This document shows, piece after piece, positions 1 to 7,800 of a stretch of 60,562 bases of DNA (positions are counted from its first letter, which is position 1; the number at the start of each line of letters is the position of its first letter). The notes under the pieces are model-generated. The model did not search any database. It worked only from the letters and a program-made list of their open reading frames with translations, and was not told the origin of the DNA. The DNA lies in NCBI GenBank assembly GCA_021773435.1, contig JAJFKC010000011.1, positions 1 through 60,562 on the forward strand, read 5' to 3'. This DNA comes from Porticoccaceae bacterium (lineage in GTDB: Bacteria > Pseudomonadota > Gammaproteobacteria > Pseudomonadales > Porticoccaceae). The position numbers and the translations under genes are program-made.

Positions 1-155
1 AGAAATAGAAAACAACTCAAAGCAAAGGTGTTATCGCATATGCGCATGTTGCAAAAGCAACCGAACAGAGTAAAGAAATATTTTCAGCATCCCAAAATAA
101 CCTATGCAGCATAACCAGCCTATTAGGAAGCCGGGTTAATATATAGAAAATTCAG

Positions 156-1256
156 TTACAAGCCAGGGTTGACTACGCGACCAGAAAATCTTTCAGCGGG
201 CCGAAACTGAGGCCATAGCGCCATCAGGCTGGCGAGATCCTGGGGACGGCTGCCATGCAAGACGACGCCATCAGCCCCAGCATCGAAATACTCTCGAATA
301 CGACCAGCGCAATGCTCAGCAGTGCCGACTGCATTGCCCTGGTAGATCCATTGTTCCGGCCAGAGATCGCGCAAGCGCCGTAATTGATCGTATTCTCGCG
401 AGACACCTTCGTCGCCCATATTGCCAGTTTTGGCCGCATTCATATCGGCCAAAATAGCCTCCCGTATGGGCAGCACTTCTTCCAGTGACCACTCGTTATG
501 CGCGCTGGCAATTTCGAGAATCTCTGGGAAGATGGCGTAGGTGCTCATGCGTCGAATCACATAATCGAGCTGCTTCTCTTCATCGCAATCACTGGCGGTG
601 ACCACGATGGGCCATATCTTAACGTCGTTCGGATCGCGGCCAGCATCCTCAGCGCCACGTCGAACAATATCAATGCATTTGGCGGTTCCCGCGCTACTCC
701 ATAGCGGTTGCAGCAACACACCGTCAGCGTGTTGGCCGGCCCAGTACAATGTTTTGGGTCCCATGGCGGCCATGATGATGGGCGGGATAACGTCTAATTC
801 CAGCCCAAGTTTAGCGTCCGTTAAGGTACCTGCCGGACCGGTGTAGTTGACGGTCTCACCTCTCCACAGTTTGCGCAGTATGTCGAAGTAATCTTCGAAC
901 AGCCGGAAATTCATGTGGGGAATGCCCAAACTATCGGCGATTGAATTAAAACCGCGACCAAGGCCCAGTGCAAAGCGATTGTCAGACATCAGCATCATGG
1001 TCGAAGCATAGGCGGCGGTTAACACCGGGTTGCGCGCGGGCAAATTGGCGATTAAGCCGGCGGCGATGGCCATGCGGTCGGTTTTTGCCAGACTAATGCC
1101 CGACATAACCCCCAGCTCTTTATTGCTCATCCGTTCCGATAACCACACTGAGCCAAAACCCAGCTGGTCGCCAAAGGGAATATCTTCGAATATTTGCTGG
1201 GGGTCTACGGCATGCCCCGGCAATGCGTAAAAACCCAGTTCAGGATACTCTGGCAT
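156..1256 (-). CDS. LLM-class (F420-type) flavin oxidoreductase
   Basis: A luciferase-like monooxygenase family enzyme of 366 residues, expected to form a cytoplasmic TIM barrel and transfer hydride with F420 or FMN; the substrate is unknown. Seen in sequence: the N-terminal strand ELGFYALPGH (6-15), GFGSVWLSER (33-42) and RFALGLGRG (94-102), all typical of the F420-dependent LLM subgroup. The ATG start is supported by GAGGAA 7 nt upstream. It is the last gene of a minus-strand catabolic operon that also encodes a Rieske dioxygenase, an extradiol-type dioxygenase and two SDRs, so it probably acts on an intermediate of that pathway. Whether the cofactor is F420 or FMN cannot be decided here. 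Family assignment is secure; the reaction is not. Confidence 0.85.
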   Translation of the reverse strand: MPEYPELGFYALPGHAVDPQQIFEDIPFGDQLGFGSVWLSERMSNKELGVMSGISLAKTDRMAIAAGLIANLPARNPVLTAAYASTMMLMSDNRFALGLGRGFNSIADSLGIPHMNFRLFEDYFDILRKLWRGETVNYTGPAGTLTDAKLGLELDVIPPIIMAAMGPKTLYWAGQHADGVLLQPLWSSAGTAKCIDIVRRGAEDAGRDPNDVKIWPIVVTASDCDEEKQLDYVIRRMSTYAIFPEILEIASAHNEWSLEEVLPIREAILADMNAAKTGNMGDEGVSREYDQLRRLRDLWPEQWIYQGNAVGTAEHCAGRIREYFDAGADGVVLHGSRPQDLASLMALWPQFRPAERFSGRVVNPGL

Positions 1257-1349
1257 GATTTTATTCCTCAGTCTGGCAAGCGCTTAATTGAGTTTAGTCC
1301 AGGCTAGCCCAGATGCTGAGCTACGTTTTCACATTGTCAGGTTGCAAGC

Positions 1350-2135
1350 CTATTGTGCAGAGGCGCCGCCGTCTACTGAGTAGGTGCCTCCCGTGCAGTA
1401 GGACGCCTCATCGCTGCATAGAAAAGCCATCAATTTAGCGACTTCTTCTGGCTCGCCATAGCGACCCATAGGCATCATCTTGCTGAGCTCCTGTTTCGCG
1501 GCGGCTTCTTGCCCCGGTGCAAAGCCGGTTTCCAAAGAACGCATCATCCGAGTTTCAATGGGTGCCGGGTTGACCGTGTTAATCCGAATACCCTGCATGG
1601 CATACTCCTGGGCAACGCTTCGCATCATGCCCACCACGGCATGTTTGCTGCTGACATAGGGCGATAAATTTGGCGAGCCTTTGAGTCCGGCGAGGGAAGA
1701 GGTAATAACAATACTGCCGCCCCCTGCGTTGAGCATGGCCGGGATCACATATTTCAAACCCAGCCAAACACCTTTGACGTTAACGGCCATAACCTGGTCA
1801 AAGACGTCAACAGGTGAATCGACAATCGGTGCAACCGTGCCTTCTACACCTGCATTGGCGATATAATAATCAACGCTGCCATAACGCTCCAGAGCGACAG
1901 CGACATAATTTTCTACCTGATCCGGCTGGGTGACATCGGCAACTTGATAACTCACCTGATTGCTATCGATACTATCAACCGCCGCTTGCAGCGTCTGCTC
2001 CTGTATATCAACCAGCAAAACCTTCGCTCCGCCCTGAGCGAACAGCTTTGCCGCAGCAAGACCGATGCCGCCAGCGCCGCCGGTGATGATGGCTGTTTTG
2101 TTGCTAAATCGAGCCTGGTTTTGATTGTCTGCCAT
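1350..2135 (-). CDS. SDR family NAD(P)-dependent oxidoreductase
   Basis: A classical short-chain dehydrogenase/reductase of 261 residues. The nucleotide-binding motif TGGAGGIG is at 18-25, NAG at 94-96, the catalytic Ser near 146-147, and Tyr160-x3-Lys164. Asp43 at the end of the second strand suggests NAD rather than NADP. The ATG start is preceded by AGGAAA. Lying between the LLM gene and the amidohydrolase gene of the same strand, it is a plausible dehydrogenase for a hydroxy or cis-diol intermediate produced by the Rieske dioxygenase upstream. The neighbouring SDR (3296-4063) is an alternative candidate for the diol step, so the two roles cannot be separated from sequence alone. The C-terminal GGTYSVDGG stretch is the usual end of the family. 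Confidence 0.9.
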   Translation of the reverse strand: MADNQNQARFSNKTAIITGGAGGIGLAAAKLFAQGGAKVLLVDIQEQTLQAAVDSIDSNQVSYQVADVTQPDQVENYVAVALERYGSVDYYIANAGVEGTVAPIVDSPVDVFDQVMAVNVKGVWLGLKYVIPAMLNAGGGSIVITSSLAGLKGSPNLSPYVSSKHAVVGMMRSVAQEYAMQGIRINTVNPAPIETRMMRSLETGFAPGQEAAAKQELSKMMPMGRYGEPEEVAKLMAFLCSDEASYCTGGTYSVDGGASAQ

Positions 2136-2253
2136 GGTTTAAGTTTCCTGAAAATACGTTGTTATGAAGGGGGTATTCGGAATTTTCGGTGTGACGGCCA
2201 GATGATGCCAGAGCCAGGATCTATTATTAACAATAATGTAGAAGAGTTGCCTT

Positions 2254-3246
2254 TTAACTGTCCTGGCCAAGAAAGCGCAGGGCATTGTCCGATTGCAGTC
2301 GCGCAAGCTCCTTATCGCTTAGCTCCAGTTCTTGCAGCCGCTTGCCGGGTTCTTTTTCGCGGATAATAAACGGGTAGTCGGTGCCAATCATTAACTGTTC
2401 CATACCGAACAAATCGATAAGGTATTGCAGCGCCGGGGTATCGTAGGTGAGGGTGTCGTAGAATAAGCGGCGGGCCATAGTCAGTGGTGATTCCTCGAAT
2501 AAAGCTTTACCCATGGCTTTCCAGCCATACATCATACGCGGCAACACCAGACCAAAGCCGCCACCGCCGTGACTAAAGGCCATGCGTAGGTCGGGATATC
2601 TTGTCAGCATGCCGCCGCTGAGCATGGATGCAGCCGCAAAGGCATTCTCATTGGGAAAAGCCACGAATGCCGCCATCATGGGCGGGCCGACGATTCGATC
2701 CAGCCCCGCTGGGTGCAAAGCATGCACGAAGATGGCCAGGTCGTGCTCAACGGCGGCGGCAAATACCGGCTCAAAAAACGGATCACCGATGGGCTTGCCA
2801 TTGATATTGGTGCCCACCTCAATGCCGGCCAGGCTGTAATCTTTTTTCAGCCGCGCCATCTCTTTGGCTGCCAGTTCTGGGTCTTGCATGGGCACCATGC
2901 CCAGGCCGGAAAAATGATCGGGTGCGCTGTTGACCATTTCGGCAATGGTTTGATTCATATGCTGGCACATGCGCAGAGCATCGGCGTCATCGAACCAGTA
3001 GGAGAGCAGCTCCGGCATCGGTGATAGTACCTGATGATCGACCTGCTCCGCAGCCATATCGATCAGCCGCTGGCTGGTATCCCAGCAATGATGACTGACT
3101 TCGCGGAAATTTTTGCCACCGATCATAACTGCCTGATGATGAGCCTGATCACAGCAACCCATGCTCGGCCAGCGATCTCCGCTGCCACTACCGGCGTAGG
3201 CCGGAAACGATTCGGGAACGATATGGGTGTGAATATCTACTATCAA
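2254..3246 (-). CDS. Amidohydrolase-2 (ACMSD-like) family protein
   Basis: A metal-dependent amidohydrolase of the ACMSD/gamma-resorcylate decarboxylase type (amidohydrolase 2), about 330 residues. Metal-binding features: H6-x-H8 at the N-terminus (DIHTH), FVHALHP in the middle, SHGGGGFG, and the Asp of GTDYPF near the C-terminus. Members often decarboxylate or hydrolyse ring-cleavage products, which fits a gene next to an extradiol dioxygenase. I chose a TTG start because the preceding AGAGAA gives a ribosome site and the protein then begins directly with the metal-binding strand. The frame stays open upstream to a GTG at 3324, which would overlap the preceding SDR gene by 29 nt and add residues unlike the family. 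The exact substrate is unknown. Confidence 0.8.
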   Translation of the reverse strand: MIVDIHTHIVPESFPAYAGSGSGDRWPSMGCCDQAHHQAVMIGGKNFREVSHHCWDTSQRLIDMAAEQVDHQVLSPMPELLSYWFDDADALRMCQHMNQTIAEMVNSAPDHFSGLGMVPMQDPELAAKEMARLKKDYSLAGIEVGTNINGKPIGDPFFEPVFAAAVEHDLAIFVHALHPAGLDRIVGPPMMAAFVAFPNENAFAAASMLSGGMLTRYPDLRMAFSHGGGGFGLVLPRMMYGWKAMGKALFEESPLTMARRLFYDTLTYDTPALQYLIDLFGMEQLMIGTDYPFIIREKEPGKRLQELELSDKELARLQSDNALRFLGQDS

Positions 3247-3295
3247 GATTTTTTCTCTGGTGAAAATGCATGGCAAAAACCCGTGGTAAGCAGCG

Positions 3296-4063
3296 TTAAA
3301 GCATGGTGCTGCCGCCATTAACACTGATCACCTGACCGGTAACAAATGAGGCTTCTGGGCTGGCGAGAAAACTTACCACTGCGGCGACTTCCTGCATTTC
3401 GGCAGGGCGGCCTTTGGGAATCACGCTAATAAATTTTTCGTAGAAGGCTGGCATTGCGTCTTTAATGCCATCTAACTGAGGTGTGCGAACTGCGCAGGGG
3501 GCAACGGCATTAAAGGTCAGTGGCGTCTCGCCGTATTCTCTTGCCAACCCGGTAATTATGCCGTGGACACCGCCTTTGGCAGCGTTGTAAGCAGCGTGAT
3601 CCCACAGGCCATTGCGCACGGAATCGGCACCAATATTAACGATGCGACCATAGTTTTTTTCAAGCATGGTCGGCAACACTGCCCGGCAGCCCCAGATGGT
3701 GGTCCACAGATTGCGGTTAATAGTGGTTTCGAGGGTTTCCGGCGTGTGTTCAAGAAAGGGCAGAATGACCCCGCCACCCGCATTGTTGACCAGGATGTCA
3801 ACTTTGCCGAAGGCTTCCAGAGCACCTGCTACCAATTGTTGATTGGCCGCCTCGGCGCTTAGATCGCCGACACTGGTTTCGACTTTGACACCGTGCTCGG
3901 CGCTGATTTCTTCTGCTGTCGCTTGCAGAATCTCTTCGTTCATATCACCCAATATCAGGTGGGCGCCGCGCCGGGCCAGGTCGAACGCGAGGGTTCGACC
4001 AATGCCCTGAGCACCACCGGTAACGATGGCAACGTGCTGATCAAGGCTTTTCTCGCCGCTCAT
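3296..4063 (-). CDS. SDR family oxidoreductase
   Basis: A classical short-chain dehydrogenase of 255 residues: TGGAQGIG (15-22), NNAG (93-96), Tyr159-x3-Lys163, and Asp40 after the second strand, pointing to NAD. Its ATG overlaps the stop codon of the upstream extradiol-type dioxygenase gene (ATGA), so the two are almost certainly translationally coupled. In Rieske-dioxygenase pathways an SDR usually rearomatises the cis-dihydrodiol to a catechol, which the extradiol enzyme then opens. This gene is the best-placed candidate for that step, but NNAG-type SDRs also serve as 3-hydroxyacyl dehydrogenases, so the role is an inference from context. Confidence 0.9.
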   Translation of the reverse strand: MSGEKSLDQHVAIVTGGAQGIGRTLAFDLARRGAHLILGDMNEEILQATAEEISAEHGVKVETSVGDLSAEAANQQLVAGALEAFGKVDILVNNAGGGVILPFLEHTPETLETTINRNLWTTIWGCRAVLPTMLEKNYGRIVNIGADSVRNGLWDHAAYNAAKGGVHGIITGLAREYGETPLTFNAVAPCAVRTPQLDGIKDAMPAFYEKFISVIPKGRPAEMQEVAAVVSFLASPEASFVTGQVISVNGGSTML

Positions 4064-4986
4064 AACTGGGTGCCCAGCAGTTGTGGTTGGGCAGGCAAGA
4101 TTTCCCCGCTGCTGGCGAAATCTTCCTTGGGCATACCGCCCCAGTAATCGATGGAGTCGGGATGTGGCTCAAGCACACGGGGTTTGCGCGGATCCTCTTC
4201 GGGGAATTCTTCCATGCCATAGCTATATTCGATGGTCATGCCGTCGGGGTCGAGAAAGTAGTAAAAAATACTGCCAGAAGGCGGATGACGCCCCGGCCCA
4301 AAGACCACTGGGATATCATTTTTTGGCATGCGATTTAATGCGCGACCAATATCGTCCATATCGGTGACCATAAAGTTGACATGATTGAGACCGGCGTTGC
4401 CGCCTCGGGGCGCGGCATTACCAATACCAAAGGTGTGGTGGTAGGGATTGGGAAAGCAGCGCATAAAGGCGACAAAACCATCGACGCAGTCAGACGTTTT
4501 GAAATTCATCACTTCCTGAAAGAATTTGGTCGCTGCTGGCCAATCCGGGAAGTTCACCACGACATGACCCAGGCGAGCGATCTTACTCACGGTGGGTTGG
4601 TAGCTGGAGCCGCGTTTATGTTGTTGACTGTAGAGCTCGCAGCAAAGACCGGCGTTGGGTTCAACAAAACGCAAGGTGCGATGCTGATGCACGGCTGCAC
4701 AATCGGCGGGGGAAAGGTCATACACATCGACGCCATGGCTTTTTAGATGGGCGGCGGCCTTATCCAGTTCGCCATCGTTTTCCAGCTCCCAGCCAACCCG
4801 TTGCAGACCGGGGGTATCGCTTTGATAAAGCACCAAACTGTGGTGATCGTCGCTGCACGACAGGTAGGCAATGCCGTCTTCATGGGCGTTGAGTTGCAGG
4901 CCGACCATATCCCGATAATAGGCGATGGATTTTTCGACATCGCTAACACCCAATGCCGCATAGCCCAGTTTGTTGTATCGAATCAT
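4060..4986 (-). CDS. Two-domain VOC extradiol-type dioxygenase
   Basis: A 308-residue protein with two vicinal-oxygen-chelate domains (about 5-120 and 137-260), the layout of type I extradiol ring-cleavage dioxygenases such as BphC. His141 (LGHVVVN), His202 (LNHVNFM) and Glu253 (TIEYSYG) sit where the BphC family places its Fe(II) ligands (2-His-1-carboxylate), so it is probably active. It would open a catechol ring made by the Rieske dioxygenase and an SDR encoded alongside. The downstream SDR gene overlaps by four bases (ATGA). The C-terminal tail (260-308) is Pro- and acid-rich and of unclear role. The true substrate (biphenyl-like, steroid-like or other) is not predictable from the sequence. 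Confidence 0.85.
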   Translation of the reverse strand: MIRYNKLGYAALGVSDVEKSIAYYRDMVGLQLNAHEDGIAYLSCSDDHHSLVLYQSDTPGLQRVGWELENDGELDKAAAHLKSHGVDVYDLSPADCAAVHQHRTLRFVEPNAGLCCELYSQQHKRGSSYQPTVSKIARLGHVVVNFPDWPAATKFFQEVMNFKTSDCVDGFVAFMRCFPNPYHHTFGIGNAAPRGGNAGLNHVNFMVTDMDDIGRALNRMPKNDIPVVFGPGRHPPSGSIFYYFLDPDGMTIEYSYGMEEFPEEDPRKPRVLEPHPDSIDYWGGMPKEDFASSGEILPAQPQLLGTQL

Positions 4987-5011
4987 TTCAATTGCCTCAG
5001 AAGGTTTAGGT

Positions 5012-5039
5012 GCTCAAATTTACAGGCTCAAATTTACAA
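5012..5039. repeat. 14-bp tandem duplication
   Basis: Two adjacent copies of gctcaaatttacag, the second ending in aa. They lie between the dioxygenase beta-subunit gene and the extradiol-type gene, and the second copy runs over the beta-subunit stop codon (5034-5036). It is one of several short duplications at gene boundaries in this window. Confidence 0.9.
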
Positions 5040-5534
5040 GATTATGCTGACCCGTCCCTGTGGCCGTAGGGTATCTGCGGCCAGAATGACGCGCTTGCTG
5101 CGGATTTTAAAACTGTCACCCTCGGGGACTAGAATTTGGCGCACTTTGCAGATATAGGTATCGGTGATTTGCCGCTTGGAGCGATATACCACCTGGTTAT
5201 AGTGCACCGGTATATCGTTGCTGCCTTGCTTTCCATCAGCATCAGTGACAAGACGTACATTGGTAATCAGATGGCACAAAATTGAGTGTGGGAACTCAGA
5301 ATGGGCGGTGCGCCGGGTTAAGCGAATGGCGCGTTGATCCAAGCGGTGTTTGTCGTCATTAATAATAAACAACGCGGTGTTTTTATCGGCATCGGGGTTT
5401 TCTGTAGGCGGTACCAGGTACTCGGCGTCTTCTGTATAGAGTTCTTTCCATTCTTTGGTGCGCCACTCATCGATTAGTGCTGCTTCATGAAAAAGAAAGT
5501 CTTCAACCTGACTGCGGGTGTAGGTCATAGTCAT
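5034..5534 (-). CDS. Ring-hydroxylating dioxygenase, beta subunit
   Basis: The small subunit of an aromatic-ring-hydroxylating dioxygenase, 166 residues, of the NTF2/SnoaL-like cone fold that packs against the catalytic alpha subunit in alpha3beta3 enzymes. Typical features are the N-terminal helix with FLFHEAALIDEWR (13-25), the YLVPP segment and the C-terminal strand RVSIIL. It has no metal site of its own. It follows the alpha-subunit gene (5690-6970) after 155 nt on the same strand. Two start codons are possible (ATG at 5534 or two codons later); GGAAT just upstream favours the first. Neither a ferredoxin nor a reductase gene is present nearby, so electrons must come from partners encoded elsewhere. 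Confidence 0.85.
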   Translation of the reverse strand: MTMTYTRSQVEDFLFHEAALIDEWRTKEWKELYTEDAEYLVPPTENPDADKNTALFIINDDKHRLDQRAIRLTRRTAHSEFPHSILCHLITNVRLVTDADGKQGSNDIPVHYNQVVYRSKRQITDTYICKVRQILVPEGDSFKIRSKRVILAADTLRPQGRVSIIL

Positions 5535-5689
5535 TATTCCAGTTACTGTTTAATCAGTTGTTTTGCCAAAAATATGAGTCAAAATATTTTTTTGATCGCG
5601 ATTTTTAAATGTTGGTCCAGGTGCATTACACCTTGCCTGGTCACGATCATCGTGGTCAAAGCCCAATTGTGGTCAAAATATCGGAGCAA

Positions 5690-6970
5690 TCAGGCCGCCA
5701 TCAATTTGTTCCACTGGCGCCAGAAGGCGCGCATTTGCAGCTCGTCGTTGACCCCGTTTTGCGCCTGACTCATGCCTTTGGAAATATCATTCCACATCGG
5801 TTCTGGCAGGTTCTGATAACCCTGCTGACAGAGTTCCAGCATCTCAACGTCATCAGGGGTAGCAAAGCCAGCCGGGCCAAGAAACTCCAAAAAATTGTAT
5901 TGCCGGAATTTGCGCACATCCGGATGCTCTTCGCTGGGTGCGAGGGACCAGGCATTGACCTCCAGATAACCGGCATCAACCGGCTGAAAGGTGCGCACGG
6001 TGAGCGCCATAATGTCATTGATCACCAGGTTGGGAAAAATCAGTATATTGCGATTTTTTTCAGCGATGCGCGTGGCTTTGTCTTCACCACATCGTGCTAC
6101 CAGGTTAGCCTTTAACTCGTCAACAGTAGCGCGGCCTTCTTCGCCCCACTGAGGCACCCATTGGGCAACCGGTCGACCCCAGGGCGCGCCGTACTCAATG
6201 GCAGCATGGCCGTTGCCCAGATCAACACATTTGCCTGCCATGGTGGCCGGGTCAAAGTCAGTTCGAAATGCGCCATTGGTGGCCTGCAGGTAATCAAAAT
6301 AGGTCGCATGGGTGGTTAAGCCGTGATAACCATCGGCACTGTTTTCTAACAGCAATTTCCAGTTGGCGCGCATGCTGTATTCATGATTGCCTTCGGTAAT
6401 TTCCATGCCTACGGCAGACTGATCCGCCACTATATCGATGTACTCTGTTACCCCGGCCAGGTATTCGATCAGGGTTTTGGCATTGGGGTTATAGGTGATA
6501 AAAACAAAATCGCGATAGGTATCAACCTTGGCAACGGAGCGCAAGTTTTTAGTGCCCTTAGAAAAGAAATCATCGGGAAAGCCGGTATCAGCAGGTTGCT
6601 CGACCATGACGCCGCCGGTGTCAAAGGTCCAGCCGTGATAGGGGCAGACAAAGCGTTTGGTATTACCCATTTTTTCTCGACAAACCATTGCCCCGCGATG
6701 GCTGCAGGTATTGAAATGAGCACCTAGTTCACCTTCGGCATTACGACTGATGATCAGCTCGCGGCCACCCACGCGACGTGAGATAAAATCATTGGCTTTG
6801 GGAATTTCAGACGCGTGTGCGGCGTACAGCCAGCAGGTGTTGAATATTTGTTCGCGTTCCGCCGCCAGCACTTCGGGTGACGTGAAGGCCTTGCGAGGCA
6901 CTAAAAATTCGCTATTGGCTCTATCGTCTTTAATATAACCGTCGGGCCCAGAGGGCAGGGGGATAGACAT
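5690..6970 (-). CDS. Rieske ring-hydroxylating dioxygenase, alpha subunit
   Basis: Catalytic subunit of a Rieske non-heme iron oxygenase, 426 residues. The [2Fe-2S] ligands are Cys89-x-His91 and Cys109-x2-His112, and the mononuclear iron site is in the NWKLLLENSADGYHGLTTH region, with bridging Asp213 and ligands His216 and His221. It would add O2 to an aromatic or alicyclic ring. I placed the start at the ATG preceded by GAGAAC, because the family begins shortly before the SPEVLAAEREQIF helix; the frame is open 32 codons further upstream to 7066, but that extension is not family-like. With the beta subunit it heads a ring-oxidation operon. Substrate specificity is unknown. Confidence 0.9.
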   Translation of the reverse strand: MSIPLPSGPDGYIKDDRANSEFLVPRKAFTSPEVLAAEREQIFNTCWLYAAHASEIPKANDFISRRVGGRELIISRNAEGELGAHFNTCSHRGAMVCREKMGNTKRFVCPYHGWTFDTGGVMVEQPADTGFPDDFFSKGTKNLRSVAKVDTYRDFVFITYNPNAKTLIEYLAGVTEYIDIVADQSAVGMEITEGNHEYSMRANWKLLLENSADGYHGLTTHATYFDYLQATNGAFRTDFDPATMAGKCVDLGNGHAAIEYGAPWGRPVAQWVPQWGEEGRATVDELKANLVARCGEDKATRIAEKNRNILIFPNLVINDIMALTVRTFQPVDAGYLEVNAWSLAPSEEHPDVRKFRQYNFLEFLGPAGFATPDDVEMLELCQQGYQNLPEPMWNDISKGMSQAQNGVNDELQMRAFWRQWNKLMAA

Positions 6971-7228
6971 ATTGTTCTCACTGGTCGGGATAATGGATGG
7001 ATATTTATTAGCGTTTGCACTGCCGTGATCAGTCGAAAACATAGCACACCCAATGCTTAATATCACCCCGTCAGCATTGGCCTCCCGGCGATAGTTAGGG
7101 CCGCCAGATCGGCATCCCGGACACCATAATCCAGCCAGGCAAACCAGCGTATTTCAGGGGCGAAACAAAGTTGCGGCGATACTGCCGATGCTCAACGGCA
7201 TGGTCGTGAAGTCTTCAATAGACGATCT

Positions 7229-7744
7229 TTATCGATTCGTCAGACCGTGTTCATCGTATTGATCAGCTGGCCCTTGACCATCTGGCGCCAACCGGCCCTG
7301 TCCGCCAAAGTGACCTTTACCGGGGACATAATTGAACTCGATTCGAATGCCATCCGGGTCTTCAAAGAGAAATGAATAATAGCCGGGTGCGAAATGTGAG
7401 CCGTCTTCTGGCGCGTGGACGATGTTGGCTTTGAGTTCATTGGCGACGAAACTATAGATGGCATCGACATCATTTTTTGAACGGGCTCGAAAACAAAAGT
7501 GGTGCAGGCCGCTGGTGTTCTGATTAAATCCTGGCTGGTCTGGCTGGTCTGGCTGGTCTGGCTTGCCGGTCGCACTTCGGACCAGAATACCGGTGCGGCT
7601 GCCAATGCAATACACCGTGGTGTCGTTGCGAATCAGGGTTTCCATGTTGAGGAAGTGGCATAACTTTTCCCAGAACGGCAGACAGCGTTCGCCGTCATTC
7701 ACGGTGAGCTGGATATGGGCAATGCCGTTTACTTCTACGCTCAT
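7229..7744 (-). CDS. VOC family protein
   Basis: A single-domain vicinal-oxygen-chelate protein of 171 residues (glyoxalase/bleomycin-resistance/dioxygenase superfamily). HIQLTV near the N-terminus, LHHFCF in the middle and RIEFNYV near the end are the usual metal-ligand strands. I chose the ATG preceded by GGAG; the open frame extends to 7822 but would overlap the M48 protease gene. It sits between the protease gene, 56 nt upstream, and the Rieske dioxygenase operon, and by content belongs with the latter, perhaps as an isomerase or a second ring-cleavage enzyme. Oddity: a 9-bp tandem repeat inside the gene encodes a PDQPDQPDQ run in a loop between the two halves. Confidence 0.8.
   Translation of the reverse strand: MSVEVNGIAHIQLTVNDGERCLPFWEKLCHFLNMETLIRNDTTVYCIGSRTGILVRSATGKPDQPDQPDQPGFNQNTSGLHHFCFRARSKNDVDAIYSFVANELKANIVHAPEDGSHFAPGYYSFLFEDPDGIRIEFNYVPGKGHFGGQGRLAPDGQGPADQYDEHGLTNR
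7531..7566. repeat. 9-bp tandem repeat inside the VOC gene
   Basis: Three perfect copies of ctggctggt (7531-7557) followed by a degenerate fourth. Read on the minus strand they encode repeated Pro-Asp-Gln. The unit is a multiple of three, so copy-number changes would lengthen or shorten the loop without breaking the frame. Confidence 0.9.
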
Positions 7745-7800
7745 ATTGATGCTCCTGGGCAATGTGTAAGCGGTTAGACTTTCAGGGGCGGATAAAACTA

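Noticed and set aside
6971-7228. Possible remnant of a coding gene between the Rieske and VOC genes
   Set aside because: On the minus strand, short stretches look protein-like (for example AWLDYGVRDADLAALTIAG), but they change frame and are broken by stops. I could not match a family, so I do not list a pseudogene.
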